Source: Xenorhabdus szentirmaii DSM 16338 (GTDB lineage: Bacteria; Pseudomonadota; Gammaproteobacteria; Enterobacterales; Enterobacteriaceae). From it: 64,000 nucleotides of DNA. The stretch is taken from the NCBI RefSeq assembly GCF_002632585.1, contig NZ_NIBV01000002.1, positions 1,940,561 through 2,004,560 of the forward strand. Reading direction: 5' to 3'. Shown piece by piece: positions 1 through 8,478 of this stretch (position 1 is the first letter of the stretch; the number at the start of each line of letters is the position of its first letter). A program made the position numbers and the translations under genes. A model generated the notes under the pieces. That model had not been told where the DNA came from and ran no database searches. It was given only the letters and a program-made list of their open reading frames with translations.

Positions 1-241
1 TCCATTAAAAAAAATGCCACTGCTCTACGCTTTGTGTTAGCAAACGAAAAGTCAGGGCATGAATAAAGTGATATTCCTTTTGATTGAGAGAAATCGACTG
101 GTTTTCCTTCTTCAAAATGGCATAATTTTTTCGCAAAGAACTCTTTTTCTGTCATACCGAATTTTGCATCTTTGTACCCATCAACCGCCATTGCATTAAA
201 ACTAATCATTCCCAATGCAAATATCATTGCCAATTTTTCAT
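1..241 (-). pseudogene. Secreted protein gene with frameshifted start, cut by window edge
   Basis: The minus strand has a ribosome binding site (GGAGATAAC) directly before an ATG at 241-239, but the frame from that ATG stops after five codons. The next frame is open from there to the window edge and reads as a signal peptide (KLAMIFALGMISFNAMA, then VDGYKDAKFGMTEKEFF), a hydrophobic core ending in an AMA cleavage site. Five A follow the ATG (238-234). A sixth A would give MKKLAMIFALG in frame, a standard secretion signal. I infer a one-base deletion in a homopolymer, giving a broken gene, a phase-variable gene or a sequence error. The mature part has a Cys in KKLCHF and another in LYSCPDF. 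The family is not recognised. The 3' end lies outside the window. Confidence 0.55.
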
Positions 242-279
242 GTTATCTCCTTTTATCTTAGGCAATGATAACGATAAAG

Positions 280-327
280 TTTGGTATCCCCAACTTTTGG
301 TATCCCCAACTTTTGTTATCCCCAACT
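280..327. repeat. Three tandem copies of a 16-bp unit
   Basis: The unit TTTGGTATCCCCAACT recurs with a 16-bp period (G at 283, 299 and 315). The third copy has TGTTATC in place of TGGTATC. It lies in the 217-bp spacer between the secreted-protein gene and the EIIC gene. No function is apparent. Confidence 0.8.
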
Positions 328-458
328 TAAAGTTTTATCAATCCCTTGAACGTGAAAGAGAATGGGAATAAGTAAAAATCACCTATCTGATAATGATCAT
401 TAATCATCTTGACAGACAATTTCAACCGGTAAACACAGAAACGACTTTTCCCTTTAAA

Positions 459-1739
459 TCAGAAGCGAGCCAACATTCCCAATAAAATCCCGACCACACC
501 ATAATCCGCATCACTGAATGTGGTATTGGCAATCCCCATATCGCCCAAAACAGGCAGTAAAAATGCAGGAAGAAAGGTAATCAGCATTCCCTGTGCAAAC
601 GAACCCAATATTGCCCCCCTTCTTCCTCCCGTTGCGTTGCCGAACACTCCCGCGGTTGCACCAACAAAGAAATGTGCCACCACGCTGGGAATAATGACAC
701 TCAGGTTGAATATATACTGGTCAAATATATAAAGAAGGAACATGCCAACCACGCCTGCGGCAAAACTACTCAGAAAGCCAACCAAAACAGCATTGGGGGC
801 ATAAGGAAAAACGACCGGACAATCCAGCGCAGGTTTGGCGTTTGGCACTAATTTATCGGAAATGCCTTTAAAGGCCGGAACTATCTCGGCAATCACCATC
901 CTGACACCTTGCAGGATAATATAAACGCCCGCCGCAAAAGTGATGGATTGCATCACGGCAAACATAACGCTATTTTTTCCGCCGCTGACCTGCCTGACAA
1001 AATCATCCCCCGCAAATAGGCAGGTAATGATAAAAATAATCGCCATAGTAAAAGAAATGGCAACCGGTGTATCACGCATAAATAATAAACTTTTCGGTAC
1101 GTTCATTTCCTCTGTGGAATAGGCTTTATTGCCCAATCGACTGCCGATAAATCCCGACAAGACGTAAGAAAGCGTTGAAAAATGCCCGAGCGCCACGTCA
1201 TCTGAGCCTGTTATCTTTTTCATGAAGGGATGGGCGATGGCAGGGAAGAATACCATTGATCCCCCCACAACCAATGAACCAATCGTAACCAACTTGATGC
1301 CGTTAATGCCTGCCGCTGACAGGATAACCGCCACCAGCATTGACATAAATAAGGTATGGTGCCCTGTCAGGAAAATAAATTTCCATGGCGTGAAACGGGC
1401 AATCAGAATATTGATAATCATCGCAAAAAACATGATCAATGCCATCTCTTTGCCAAGACTCTTCTGTGCGATGGAAACAATGGCTTCATTGCTCGGAACA
1501 ACGCCATGAACGCCAAAAGCATGTTGGAAGATAATAGAAAACCCGCTCAATGCATGGATGATGACACCTGAGCCAGCCCCCAGAATAACAAAACCCAGAA
1601 TGGTTTTTATTGTCCCGGTTATGCACTCAATCACCGGTTTTTTCTGAAGAATTAATCCGAGTAAGGCAATTAAACCGACTAAAATAGCCGGCTCTGACAG
1701 AATATCGTTCATCAGGAAGTGAAAGAAATCCATATTCAT
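459..1739 (-). CDS. ulaA: PTS permease EIIC component, UlaA-like
   Basis: This is a 426-residue polytopic inner-membrane protein of the ascorbate-type (SgaT/UlaA) EIIC family, which moves a sugar-like substrate while it is phosphorylated by EIIB. About ten hydrophobic segments run through its length. Family-typical stretches include GFVILGAGSGVIIHALSGF near residue 50 and NATGGRRGAILGSFAQGM near residue 370. It is the last gene of an EIIA-EIIB-EIIC operon, six bases after EIIB. No ascorbate or other catabolic genes (ulaD, ulaE, ulaF, ulaG) lie beside it, so the substrate is not established and the ula symbol denotes family only. Confidence 0.8.
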   Translation of the reverse strand: MNMDFFHFLMNDILSEPAILVGLIALLGLILQKKPVIECITGTIKTILGFVILGAGSGVIIHALSGFSIIFQHAFGVHGVVPSNEAIVSIAQKSLGKEMALIMFFAMIINILIARFTPWKFIFLTGHHTLFMSMLVAVILSAAGINGIKLVTIGSLVVGGSMVFFPAIAHPFMKKITGSDDVALGHFSTLSYVLSGFIGSRLGNKAYSTEEMNVPKSLLFMRDTPVAISFTMAIIFIITCLFAGDDFVRQVSGGKNSVMFAVMQSITFAAGVYIILQGVRMVIAEIVPAFKGISDKLVPNAKPALDCPVVFPYAPNAVLVGFLSSFAAGVVGMFLLYIFDQYIFNLSVIIPSVVAHFFVGATAGVFGNATGGRRGAILGSFAQGMLITFLPAFLLPVLGDMGIANTTFSDADYGVVGILLGMLARF

Positions 1740-1745
1740 CTCCGA

Positions 1746-2033
1746 TTACAATTTAATTATTTCAAACAGTACCGCAGATAATCGGGCTTTCATCGCGGAT
1801 TTATCCAACATATTTTCCAATGCAATAATTTTCCCATCGACATTTTGTGTGATGAGCTGTTCGGCAATGTCTTTTGTGCCAATAAAAATATCACTGGCAG
1901 TGCCTTTGGCTGAGCCTAAATCAATATGTTCGACATTCGCTTCCACACCTAACTCTTTCAGAATGTTCTTGATACTCATTTCCATTATCAAACTTGTACC
2001 TAAACCATTACCGCAAACAATTGTGATTACCAT
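1746..2033 (-). CDS. ulaB: PTS EIIB component, UlaB/SgaB-like
   Basis: This small cytoplasmic phosphocarrier (95 residues from the chosen start) has the lactose/ascorbate-type EIIB phosphocysteine loop near its N terminus, VITIVCGNGLGTSLIMEM. The Cys receives phosphate from EIIA and passes it to the substrate in EIIC. I prefer the ATG at 2033 because GGCGGA precedes it at a normal distance and the protein then begins at the first beta strand. The in-frame ATG at 2048 (100 residues) has no visible ribosome site. It lies between EIIA and EIIC in one operon. Confidence 0.78.
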   Translation of the reverse strand: MVITIVCGNGLGTSLIMEMSIKNILKELGVEANVEHIDLGSAKGTASDIFIGTKDIAEQLITQNVDGKIIALENMLDKSAMKARLSAVLFEIIKL

Positions 2034-2063
2034 GATATTTTCCGCCATGTCATAAAATGTGGG

Positions 2064-2507
2064 TCAATAGTCCTGAATAATAGAAAAAATCTCATCCTGA
2101 CTACCGGAGTACATGAGTTGACTGATTTCTTTTGAATCATCAAAGAGTTCAGCCAGCTCGGCGAGTACTTCAATGTGACTATTGCTGTCTGTTGTGGCAA
2201 ATACGATCAATAACTTAATCGGGTCATTATGCCCGGAACCAAACACCACACCTTCATGGAATACCGTTAAACTCAAAGCAAGTCGATTGGCGCCTTGTTC
2301 TGGCCTGGTATGCGGGAGGGCAATACCCGGACCAATCACATAATAAGGGCCGATTTCTTCATGGGAACGATAAATGGCATCCACATAACGTGATTCAATC
2401 GAACCATTGTCAATGAGTGGCTGGCAGGCTATTGCAATCGCCTCACGCCAGTCTTTCGCAGCGGGGACCCATTGAATGACATCGTAGGTCAATAGTGTTT
2501 TCAGCAT
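2064..2507 (-). CDS. ulaC: PTS EIIA component, mannitol/fructose-type (UlaC-like)
   Basis: A 147-residue EIIA domain of the PTS_EIIA_2 family. The phosphorylated histidine is in GPGIALPHTRPEQGANR near residue 70, and the following TVFHEGVVFGSGHNDPIKLL block is typical of the family. It accepts phosphate from HPr and passes it to the neighbouring EIIB. GAGGGA lies eight bases before the ATG at 2507; a GTG three bases upstream is the alternative start. It is the first gene of the operon. No regulator gene sits beside it, so how the operon is controlled is not visible. Confidence 0.8.
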   Translation of the reverse strand: MLKTLLTYDVIQWVPAAKDWREAIAIACQPLIDNGSIESRYVDAIYRSHEEIGPYYVIGPGIALPHTRPEQGANRLALSLTVFHEGVVFGSGHNDPIKLLIVFATTDSNSHIEVLAELAELFDDSKEISQLMYSGSQDEIFSIIQDY

Positions 2508-2653
2508 CACATTTCCCTCGGGCAGGAAGATAGAAGAATGAGTAAAAGAATAGTCACTGCAAACTCAACATATCGACGGAAAAGAATAAAAAGCACAATA
2601 ATTCGGGGTCAGTCACACTATTAATCACACGTTCAATAAATACAAGATAAAAA

Positions 2654-2680
2654 AATCCCCGGAGGGTAAGCCCGGGGATT
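2654..2680 (-). terminator. Terminator after betT
   Basis: A nine-base-pair GC-rich stem (AATCCCCGG, loop, CCGGGGATT) is followed on the minus strand by a T run (complement of GATAAAAAAA at 2646-2655). It lies 37 bases past the betT stop codon. Confidence 0.85.
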
Positions 2681-2716
2681 GATGGTTTTTGTTGATGATG
2701 GTTTATTTGTGTATTA

Positions 2717-4711
2717 TCAACGAACTAAATGCAAAAAGTGAATATGCTTCTCGTATTGATCCAAAATATCATGGATGATTTGCTCTTGTGTCCATCCCAT
2801 CAAATCGTAATCCTGCCCGCCTTCTTTCAGGTAAACTTCCGCACGGTAGTATTTTTGTTCCTCGTTTTTTTCCTCGTCTTCCAGACCAGCCAAGGCAAAT
2901 GCAGGCTGAATATAGCCTCGTAGACGAACTTCATATACGAAATTGAAGTTGTCACCAAAATCCACTTCAAAATGAATGCGATCCTCAACCTCATCATTGA
3001 TCACAACGATTTTGTTTTGCTTTTCCAGCTCTTCTGCCACCATTCCCATGGCCTGCTGGATTATTTCGCTCATAAAGCGTTTCACCTGCGAGCGCTTGGG
3101 GTAATAGACAATATTTCTCAACCTTCGCTGCCAGGGGATCGGGTTGCGACTGGCAGGAGGGGCAATCGTCGTCATTTGCTGACTGTCTTTTTTGTAGGCA
3201 TCGACCCGCAATGCTTTAAGCAGGCCATAGATCGAAATCAGCAAGACGATTGAGAACGGCAATGCGCTGGCAATGGTGACAGTTTGCAAGGCAGACAGAC
3301 CACCTGCCATTAATAATGCAATGGCGACAACCCCCATCAACCCAGCCCAGAAGATCCGCTGCCAGACCGGCGTATGCTTCACGCCGCCAGATGCCAGTGT
3401 ATCTACCACCATAGCACCGGAATCCGCTGAGGTGACAAAGAACATGACAACCATCGTCATCGCAATAAACGACAGCACAGTAGGGAACGGGAAATATTCC
3501 AAAAAGTTAAACAAGGCCAGAGAGACATCTGTCTGTACAACGTGCGCTAATTCTTTTGCGCCTTTATTGGAAATCAGCTCAATCGCGCTATTACCAAAAG
3601 CCGTCATCCACATCAGGGTAAAACCACTCGGAACGAACAGGACACCTGTCACAAACTCTCTGATTGTCCGGCCGCGGGAAACCCGCGCGATAAACATACC
3701 CACGAATGGGGACCATGAAAGCCACCATCCCCAGTACAGCAATGTCCATCCTCCCAGCCAGTCACTGGATTTGGGTTCATAGGCATATAAATTAAAGGTT
3801 TTACTGACAATTTCTGAAAGGTAACCGCCGGTGTTTTCCACAAAGGATTTCAGCAACAAAACGGTCGGCCCCAACGCCATGACCAAAACCAACAATAAAA
3901 CGGCCAGGCCCAAATTCAATTCGGACAGAATGCGAATGCCTTTATCCAGACCAGAAACAACGGAGAGAGTCGCTAATGCGGTGATGATGACAATCAATAA
4001 AACCTGCACAGGGCCATTGATAGGCAAACCGAATAAGTGGTTGAGGCCCGCGTTGACCTGAAGAACGCCATAACCCAACGAGGTAGCGACACCAAATACG
4101 GTACCTATAACAGCGAAAATATCCACGGCATGACCAATCGGCCCATAAATTTTATCGCCAATAATCGGATACAGCGCCGAACGCAGTGTTAAAGGCAAAC
4201 CGTGTCGATAACAGAAAAATGCCAGAATCAACGCTACAATGGCATAAATTGCCCACGCATGAAGCCCCCAATGGAAGAAAGTTAGTTTCATCGCTTGCTT
4301 TGCAGCTTCGATACTTTCGGGCGTTCCCACCGGAGGAGAAAGGTAATGCATGACAGGTTCAGCCACGCCAAAAAACATAAGCCCAATTCCCATACCCGCA
4401 GAAAAGAGCATAGCAAACCAGGAAAAATAACTGAAATCTGGTTCAGCGTGGTCGGGGCCCAGTTTTATATTGCCGTACCGGGACAAGCCCAGATAGGTCA
4501 CCGAAAGCAAAATCAAAGCAACAGCCAGAATATAAAACCAACTGGCATTCAGAAAAATGTCCTGCTGCAAGGCTTTGAACCAACGGTCGGCAAGTTCGGG
4601 TTTCAAACCAGCGAATGTCACCAGTGCAATGACTAAAAACGCCGAGAAGAAAAAAACTGGTGGGTTAATGGAAGTTTTAGTCTTTACCTGACCAGTATTA
4701 TCTTGACTCAT
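2717..4711 (-). CDS. betT: BCCT-family choline/betaine transporter BetT
   Basis: This 664-residue secondary transporter of the betaine/choline/carnitine family is close to the 677 residues of E. coli BetT. It has twelve predicted membrane segments. The tryptophan-rich substrate segment YWGWWLSWSPFVGMF is at roughly residue 320, and a glycine-rich AMLFSAGMGIGLMFF segment is near residue 105. A long hydrophilic C-terminal domain (about residues 510-664), rich in Glu and Lys, is the osmosensing tail found in BetT-type members. It is likely to import choline by proton symport as an osmoprotectant precursor. No betA, betB or betI genes are adjacent, so choline oxidation must be encoded elsewhere. 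It is monocistronic, with its own terminator. Confidence 0.9.
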   Translation of the reverse strand: MSQDNTGQVKTKTSINPPVFFFSAFLVIALVTFAGLKPELADRWFKALQQDIFLNASWFYILAVALILLSVTYLGLSRYGNIKLGPDHAEPDFSYFSWFAMLFSAGMGIGLMFFGVAEPVMHYLSPPVGTPESIEAAKQAMKLTFFHWGLHAWAIYAIVALILAFFCYRHGLPLTLRSALYPIIGDKIYGPIGHAVDIFAVIGTVFGVATSLGYGVLQVNAGLNHLFGLPINGPVQVLLIVIITALATLSVVSGLDKGIRILSELNLGLAVLLLVLVMALGPTVLLLKSFVENTGGYLSEIVSKTFNLYAYEPKSSDWLGGWTLLYWGWWLSWSPFVGMFIARVSRGRTIREFVTGVLFVPSGFTLMWMTAFGNSAIELISNKGAKELAHVVQTDVSLALFNFLEYFPFPTVLSFIAMTMVVMFFVTSADSGAMVVDTLASGGVKHTPVWQRIFWAGLMGVVAIALLMAGGLSALQTVTIASALPFSIVLLISIYGLLKALRVDAYKKDSQQMTTIAPPASRNPIPWQRRLRNIVYYPKRSQVKRFMSEIIQQAMGMVAEELEKQNKIVVINDEVEDRIHFEVDFGDNFNFVYEVRLRGYIQPAFALAGLEDEEKNEEQKYYRAEVYLKEGGQDYDLMGWTQEQIIHDILDQYEKHIHFLHLVR

Positions 4712-4901
4712 AATTATCCTTCAAAATTAGTGTTCGACACTATCTCCTGTTTACTCCTAATAAGCAATTTTTGCAGAGATCCCAAATAAATAAGTGCAAC
4801 CATAACAATTGGTTACACACCTCGCAGACCTATTGTGAGTATAAATCACGCAATCCACATTAAAGGCAACCTTAACATAAAAGTTGACATAACTGTACTT
4901 A

Positions 4902-4931
4902 GATAGAGGTAATTGGGATAGAGGTAATTGG
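4902..4931. repeat. 15-bp tandem duplication
   Basis: GATAGAGGTAATTGG occurs twice back to back (4902-4916 and 4917-4931) in the spacer upstream of betT. It is an exact duplication with no visible function. Confidence 0.85.
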
Positions 4932-5074
4932 CAAATCGGGTTTTGGACGTTTTGGACTTCGTTGAGAAGGTATTCACATGACGTACAAAACGAAACCCAT
5001 TGAATATATCCACCTGTCCATTCGCCTGCACGCTACGCTGTCAGTGCGGGTGGAGCAACACCATTTCAGGCCTG

Positions 5075-5275
5075 CTATGCCATTTCATATCTGGCACAAT
5101 TAAATAAGTGCCATATTAATTTCCAATCGGAAAAATAAACGGTATTGAATCGAGTGCTGAAACTTTTGGTACTGTTTTTTAAATATACCCAACATTTTTC
5201 AATATCCCAGTTAATGGCTTGAAACCAGTCATTGGCAAAGTTGGGGTATTTCTCCAAAAGAGATCTTAGTTTCAC
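5075..5275 (-). CDS. Unrecognised 66-residue frame, doubtful
   Basis: A minus-strand frame of 66 codons rich in Trp, Phe, Lys and Asn (for example FANDWFQAINWDIEKCW). No strong ribosome binding site precedes it and no family is recognised. Its amino acid content is more protein-like than the other frames in this spacer, so it may be the end of a decayed gene. It may equally be chance. Confidence 0.2.
   Translation of the reverse strand: MKLRSLLEKYPNFANDWFQAINWDIEKCWVYLKNSTKSFSTRFNTVYFSDWKLIWHLFNCARYEMA
5092..5113. repeat. Short inverted repeat TGGCAC / GTGCCA
   Basis: The six-base arms TGGCAC (5092-5097) and GTGCCA (5108-5113) are separated by AATTAAATAA. It lies inside the doubtful 66-codon frame. 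It could be an operator or an end of a lost element; the arms are too short to decide. Confidence 0.35.
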
Positions 5276-5420
5276 TATGAATGCACGTATTTCAACTAAC
5301 GGTTATTCTCCACAGTAATCTTAAATAAATTACATAACTGGCATAATAAAAAACAGTGTCTGACTGAAATTTTGTATATTTTACTACCCACTGTAAGCAG
5401 GCAATTAAGCGCCTAAAAGA

Positions 5421-5450
5421 AAAACCCCAGTCAATAATGGCTGGGGTTTT
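5421..5450 (-). terminator. Terminator of the nuo operon
   Basis: A perfect stem AAAACCCCAG / CTGGGGTTTT with a ten-base loop is bounded by A and T runs on both sides, 25 bases past the nuoN stop. The symmetric shape could stop transcription in both directions. Confidence 0.88.
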
Positions 5451-5474
5451 AACATGATTGAGTAATTTATTACC

Positions 5475-6932
5475 TTACAGCACGCTCTTCGCCTGCTGAA
5501 CAATCTCAATCAGGGGTTGTGGCCAAACACCAAGGATCAATACCAACAACCCGGTGAGCAACACAACAATCCCGCCCGCAGTAAATGCCCAGTTATGTGG
5601 CGTATCACGGTTCAGTGCCTTTGGTGCCGGCAGATACAAACTCACCATGACACGCAGGTAGTAATAAAGACCGATGGCACTGCCCAGCACAACCGCGCCA
5701 GTCAGCCACCACAATTGAGCTTCAACACCCGTTGCGATAACGTAGAATTTACCGATGAAACCGAAGGTTAATGGTATTCCCGCCAGTGACAGCATCATGA
5801 TGGTCATAACGGCGGACAGGATCGGTTTATGCCAGAACAGGCCGCGGTATGAGAACAGCGAATCTGCATCCGGCCCTCTGTATGGGCTGGACATCAGGCT
5901 GACGATACCAAATGCGCCGATACTGGCAAGCAGATAACCAACCAAATAAACGCCTGCGGTTTCTTCCGCCAGAGTATGATCTTTGATGGCAACTAATACC
6001 ACCAGCAAATACCCAAGATGCGAAATGGATGAGTAACCCAGCAGACGCTTGATGTTGCTTTGAGTCAGGGCCAGCAGGTTGCCAAACAAGATGGAAGCGA
6101 TGGCAATGACAGTCAGCACAATGCGCAAGGTTTCACTGTCGGTCACAGGTGCTGCAATGAATAAACGCATAACGACGGCAAAGATAGCCACTTTACTCGC
6201 TGTCGCCAGAAAAGTAGATACCGGTGCGGGTGCACCCTGGTAAACATCCGGTGTCCACAATTGGAAAGGCACGAGGGAAAGTTTGAAGCCCAATCCCACC
6301 AGCATCATGCCCAATCCCGCCAGAACCAACGGTTCATGCAGTTTGCTGTCGCTCAGGCTTTTACCCAGTGATGCAAAGGATAAGTCGCCGGATTCAGCAT
6401 ACAGCAGCGCAATACCGAATAGCAGGAATGACGATGCCGCAGCCGATAACAACATGTATTTGATACTGGCTTCCAGTGAACGTTTCTGACGATAGGCATA
6501 ACCTACCAAGCCAAATAATGGCAGTGTGATCAGTTCAATCCCGATAAACAACGCTGCCATATGGTTGGCGGAAGAGAGTAAGATCCCCCCCACTGCGGCT
6601 ATCAGCACCAGAAGATAAAACTCTTCTTTGTTGTCGGGATAGTTCTCCAGCCATGAATAGGCAAATGTTGTCGTTGCAAGGCTCGCAATCAGTACAAGGG
6701 CCGTATAGAACATCGCAAAGCGATCAACATGGAGCAGTGGCGTAACATCCATCGGCTCTTGTTGCCCGACAAAATAGAGAGAAAAAAGGGCCAGATTAAG
6801 CCCGATGACCGTCAGGGTGACATTGGTGAAATGATCGCGTCGCCACGCAATGGACAGCATCACAACCACCACCGTCAATCCGACGATCAATAGCGGCAAC
6901 AGTGCGATCAATTGTTCAGTAGTTATTGTCAT
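5475..6932 (-). CDS. nuoN: NADH-quinone oxidoreductase subunit N
   Basis: This 485-residue membrane subunit of complex I, an antiporter-like proton channel in the membrane arm, has about fourteen hydrophobic segments. It carries the proton-antiporter block with [20 protein letters not shown] near residue 130, including the conserved Glu, and [19 protein letters not shown] near residue 218. Its length matches E. coli NuoN (485). It is the last gene of the nuo operon, six bases after nuoM, with a terminator just downstream. Confidence 0.96.
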   Translation of the reverse strand: MTITTEQLIALLPLLIVGLTVVVVMLSIAWRRDHFTNVTLTVIGLNLALFSLYFVGQQEPMDVTPLLHVDRFAMFYTALVLIASLATTTFAYSWLENYPDNKEEFYLLVLIAAVGGILLSSANHMAALFIGIELITLPLFGLVGYAYRQKRSLEASIKYMLLSAAASSFLLFGIALLYAESGDLSFASLGKSLSDSKLHEPLVLAGLGMMLVGLGFKLSLVPFQLWTPDVYQGAPAPVSTFLATASKVAIFAVVMRLFIAAPVTDSETLRIVLTVIAIASILFGNLLALTQSNIKRLLGYSSISHLGYLLVVLVAIKDHTLAEETAGVYLVGYLLASIGAFGIVSLMSSPYRGPDADSLFSYRGLFWHKPILSAVMTIMMLSLAGIPLTFGFIGKFYVIATGVEAQLWWLTGAVVLGSAIGLYYYLRVMVSLYLPAPKALNRDTPHNWAFTAGGIVVLLTGLLVLILGVWPQPLIEIVQQAKSVL

Positions 6933-6938
6933 GGCGAA

Positions 6939-8459
6939 TTACAGCCCTGTAGTTGAAAGTGAAGCTGAGTACCAATTCTGGATGTTACTCATCGCGGCGG
7001 CTGAGGTATCAAGGATTGGTTGTGGGTAAACCCCCAAAAGCACCAATAAGACGACCAGCAGCAGCAGAATTGAGATTTCTCGGGCATCCATCTGTGGCAA
7101 GGGTTTATCCGTCTTTGGTGTTCCATAGTAAGCCTTCTGCATCAGGTACAGTGCATAGACAGACGCAAAAACCAGACCAAATACGGAGACGGTGGTAATC
7201 AGGGTAAATTTACTGAAGCTGCCGAACAGGATCATGAATTCACCGACAAAGTTACCGGTTCCCGGCATCCCCAGTGTCGCGGCCGCGAAAAACAGAGAGA
7301 TCGCTGGCAACAGTTGAATTCTGCTCCACAAACCACCCATCTGGCGCATATCACGAGTATGCAGGCGTTCATATAACTGACCACACAGAATGAACAGACC
7401 CGCAGCGGACAGGCCATGCGCAATCATTTGGATCACTGCGCCCTGATAAGCCAATTGGCTTCCTGTGTAAATGGCGATAAGAACGAAGCCCATGTGGGAA
7501 ATACTGGTATAAGCAATCAGGCGTTTGATGTCGGTCTGGCTGAACGCCATCCACGCACCATAGAAAATGCCAATCACACCCAGCCACATAGCAATCGGCG
7601 CGAAATTCGCAGAGGCTTCCGGAAAGAGTGGCAAACTGAAACGAAGTAAACCGTATGCCGCTGTTTTCAACAAGATCCCCGCAAGGTCAACGGAACCCGC
7701 CGTTGGTGCCTGGCTATGGGCATCCGGCAGCCAGCCATGCAGGGGAACAACCGGCATTTTCACCGCGAATGCAATGAAGAAGCCCAGCATCAGCAGGTAC
7801 TGAACGGTATAGGACATTGGTGTATTCAACAGATCTTGATAGTTGAATGACCATTCTCCCGTTGCATCATGGTGAACAAAAGCCAGTGCCAGAATCGCAA
7901 TCAACATCACCAAACCACTGGCCTGGGTATAGATGAAGAATTTCGTTGCCGCCGTAATACGGGTTTTGCCTTCTGAACCTCTGTGACCCCACAGGGCTAT
8001 CAAGAAGTACATCGGAACCAGCATCACTTCCCAGAAGAAGAAGAACAGGAACAGGTCGATAGCAAGGAAAACCCCCATCACACCGCCAAGTATCCACAGC
8101 AGGTTCAGGTGGAAAAACCCTTGGTATGGCTGGTTTTCATTCCACGAACAGAGGATAGCCATCAGACCCAGCAGCGCCGTCAGCACGACCATCAGCAAGG
8201 AAAGACCATCCAGTGCCAGATGAATGCTGATACCGAAACGAGGTATCCACGGCAAAACAAACTCCAGTTGCCATTGTGGAATACCCTCTGGGTTGGTAAG
8301 TGTATAATGACCCTGCAACCACAGATACAGAGAGAGTAACAGCGTCAGCCCCATCGCGAGAAGCGCTATCCAACGCGGCATACGGGTGCCGAAGCGCTCC
8401 GCCTGCCAGCACAGCAGGCCTCCAATGAAGGGCAGAAGAATTAGCCAAGTTAATAGCAT
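6939..8459 (-). CDS. nuoM: NADH-quinone oxidoreductase subunit M
   Basis: This 506-residue antiporter-like membrane subunit of complex I pumps protons in the distal membrane arm. The conserved membrane Glu is in FFFWEVMLVPMYFLIALWG near residue 145. The proton-path block KMPVVPLHGWLPDAHSQAP is near residue 235, and the next one is in IKRLIAYTSISHMGF. Its length is within a few residues of E. coli NuoM. It lies between nuoL and nuoN on the minus strand. Confidence 0.96.
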   Translation of the reverse strand: MLLTWLILLPFIGGLLCWQAERFGTRMPRWIALLAMGLTLLLSLYLWLQGHYTLTNPEGIPQWQLEFVLPWIPRFGISIHLALDGLSLLMVVLTALLGLMAILCSWNENQPYQGFFHLNLLWILGGVMGVFLAIDLFLFFFFWEVMLVPMYFLIALWGHRGSEGKTRITAATKFFIYTQASGLVMLIAILALAFVHHDATGEWSFNYQDLLNTPMSYTVQYLLMLGFFIAFAVKMPVVPLHGWLPDAHSQAPTAGSVDLAGILLKTAAYGLLRFSLPLFPEASANFAPIAMWLGVIGIFYGAWMAFSQTDIKRLIAYTSISHMGFVLIAIYTGSQLAYQGAVIQMIAHGLSAAGLFILCGQLYERLHTRDMRQMGGLWSRIQLLPAISLFFAAATLGMPGTGNFVGEFMILFGSFSKFTLITTVSVFGLVFASVYALYLMQKAYYGTPKTDKPLPQMDAREISILLLLVVLLVLLGVYPQPILDTSAAAMSNIQNWYSASLSTTGL

Positions 8460-8478
8460 GGCGCAATGTGTCCCTTAA

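Larger units (their letters stand above)
4712..5420. other. Gene-poor spacer between betT and nuoN
   Basis: About 0.7 kb without a convincing gene. It holds the betT promoter side, a 15-bp tandem duplication, a short perfect inverted repeat and one small minus-strand frame, each listed separately. The stretch 4980-5090 is more GC-rich than its surroundings, which suggests debris from a lost gene or mobile element, but nothing in it is recognisable. Confidence 0.6.

Noticed and set aside
280-327. CRISPR array
   Set aside because: Three contiguous 16-bp copies without spacers; this is a simple tandem repeat.
4846-5031. 61-codon minus-strand frame in the betT-nuoN spacer
   Set aside because: It contains the translated 15-bp duplication, has no ribosome site and no protein-like pattern.
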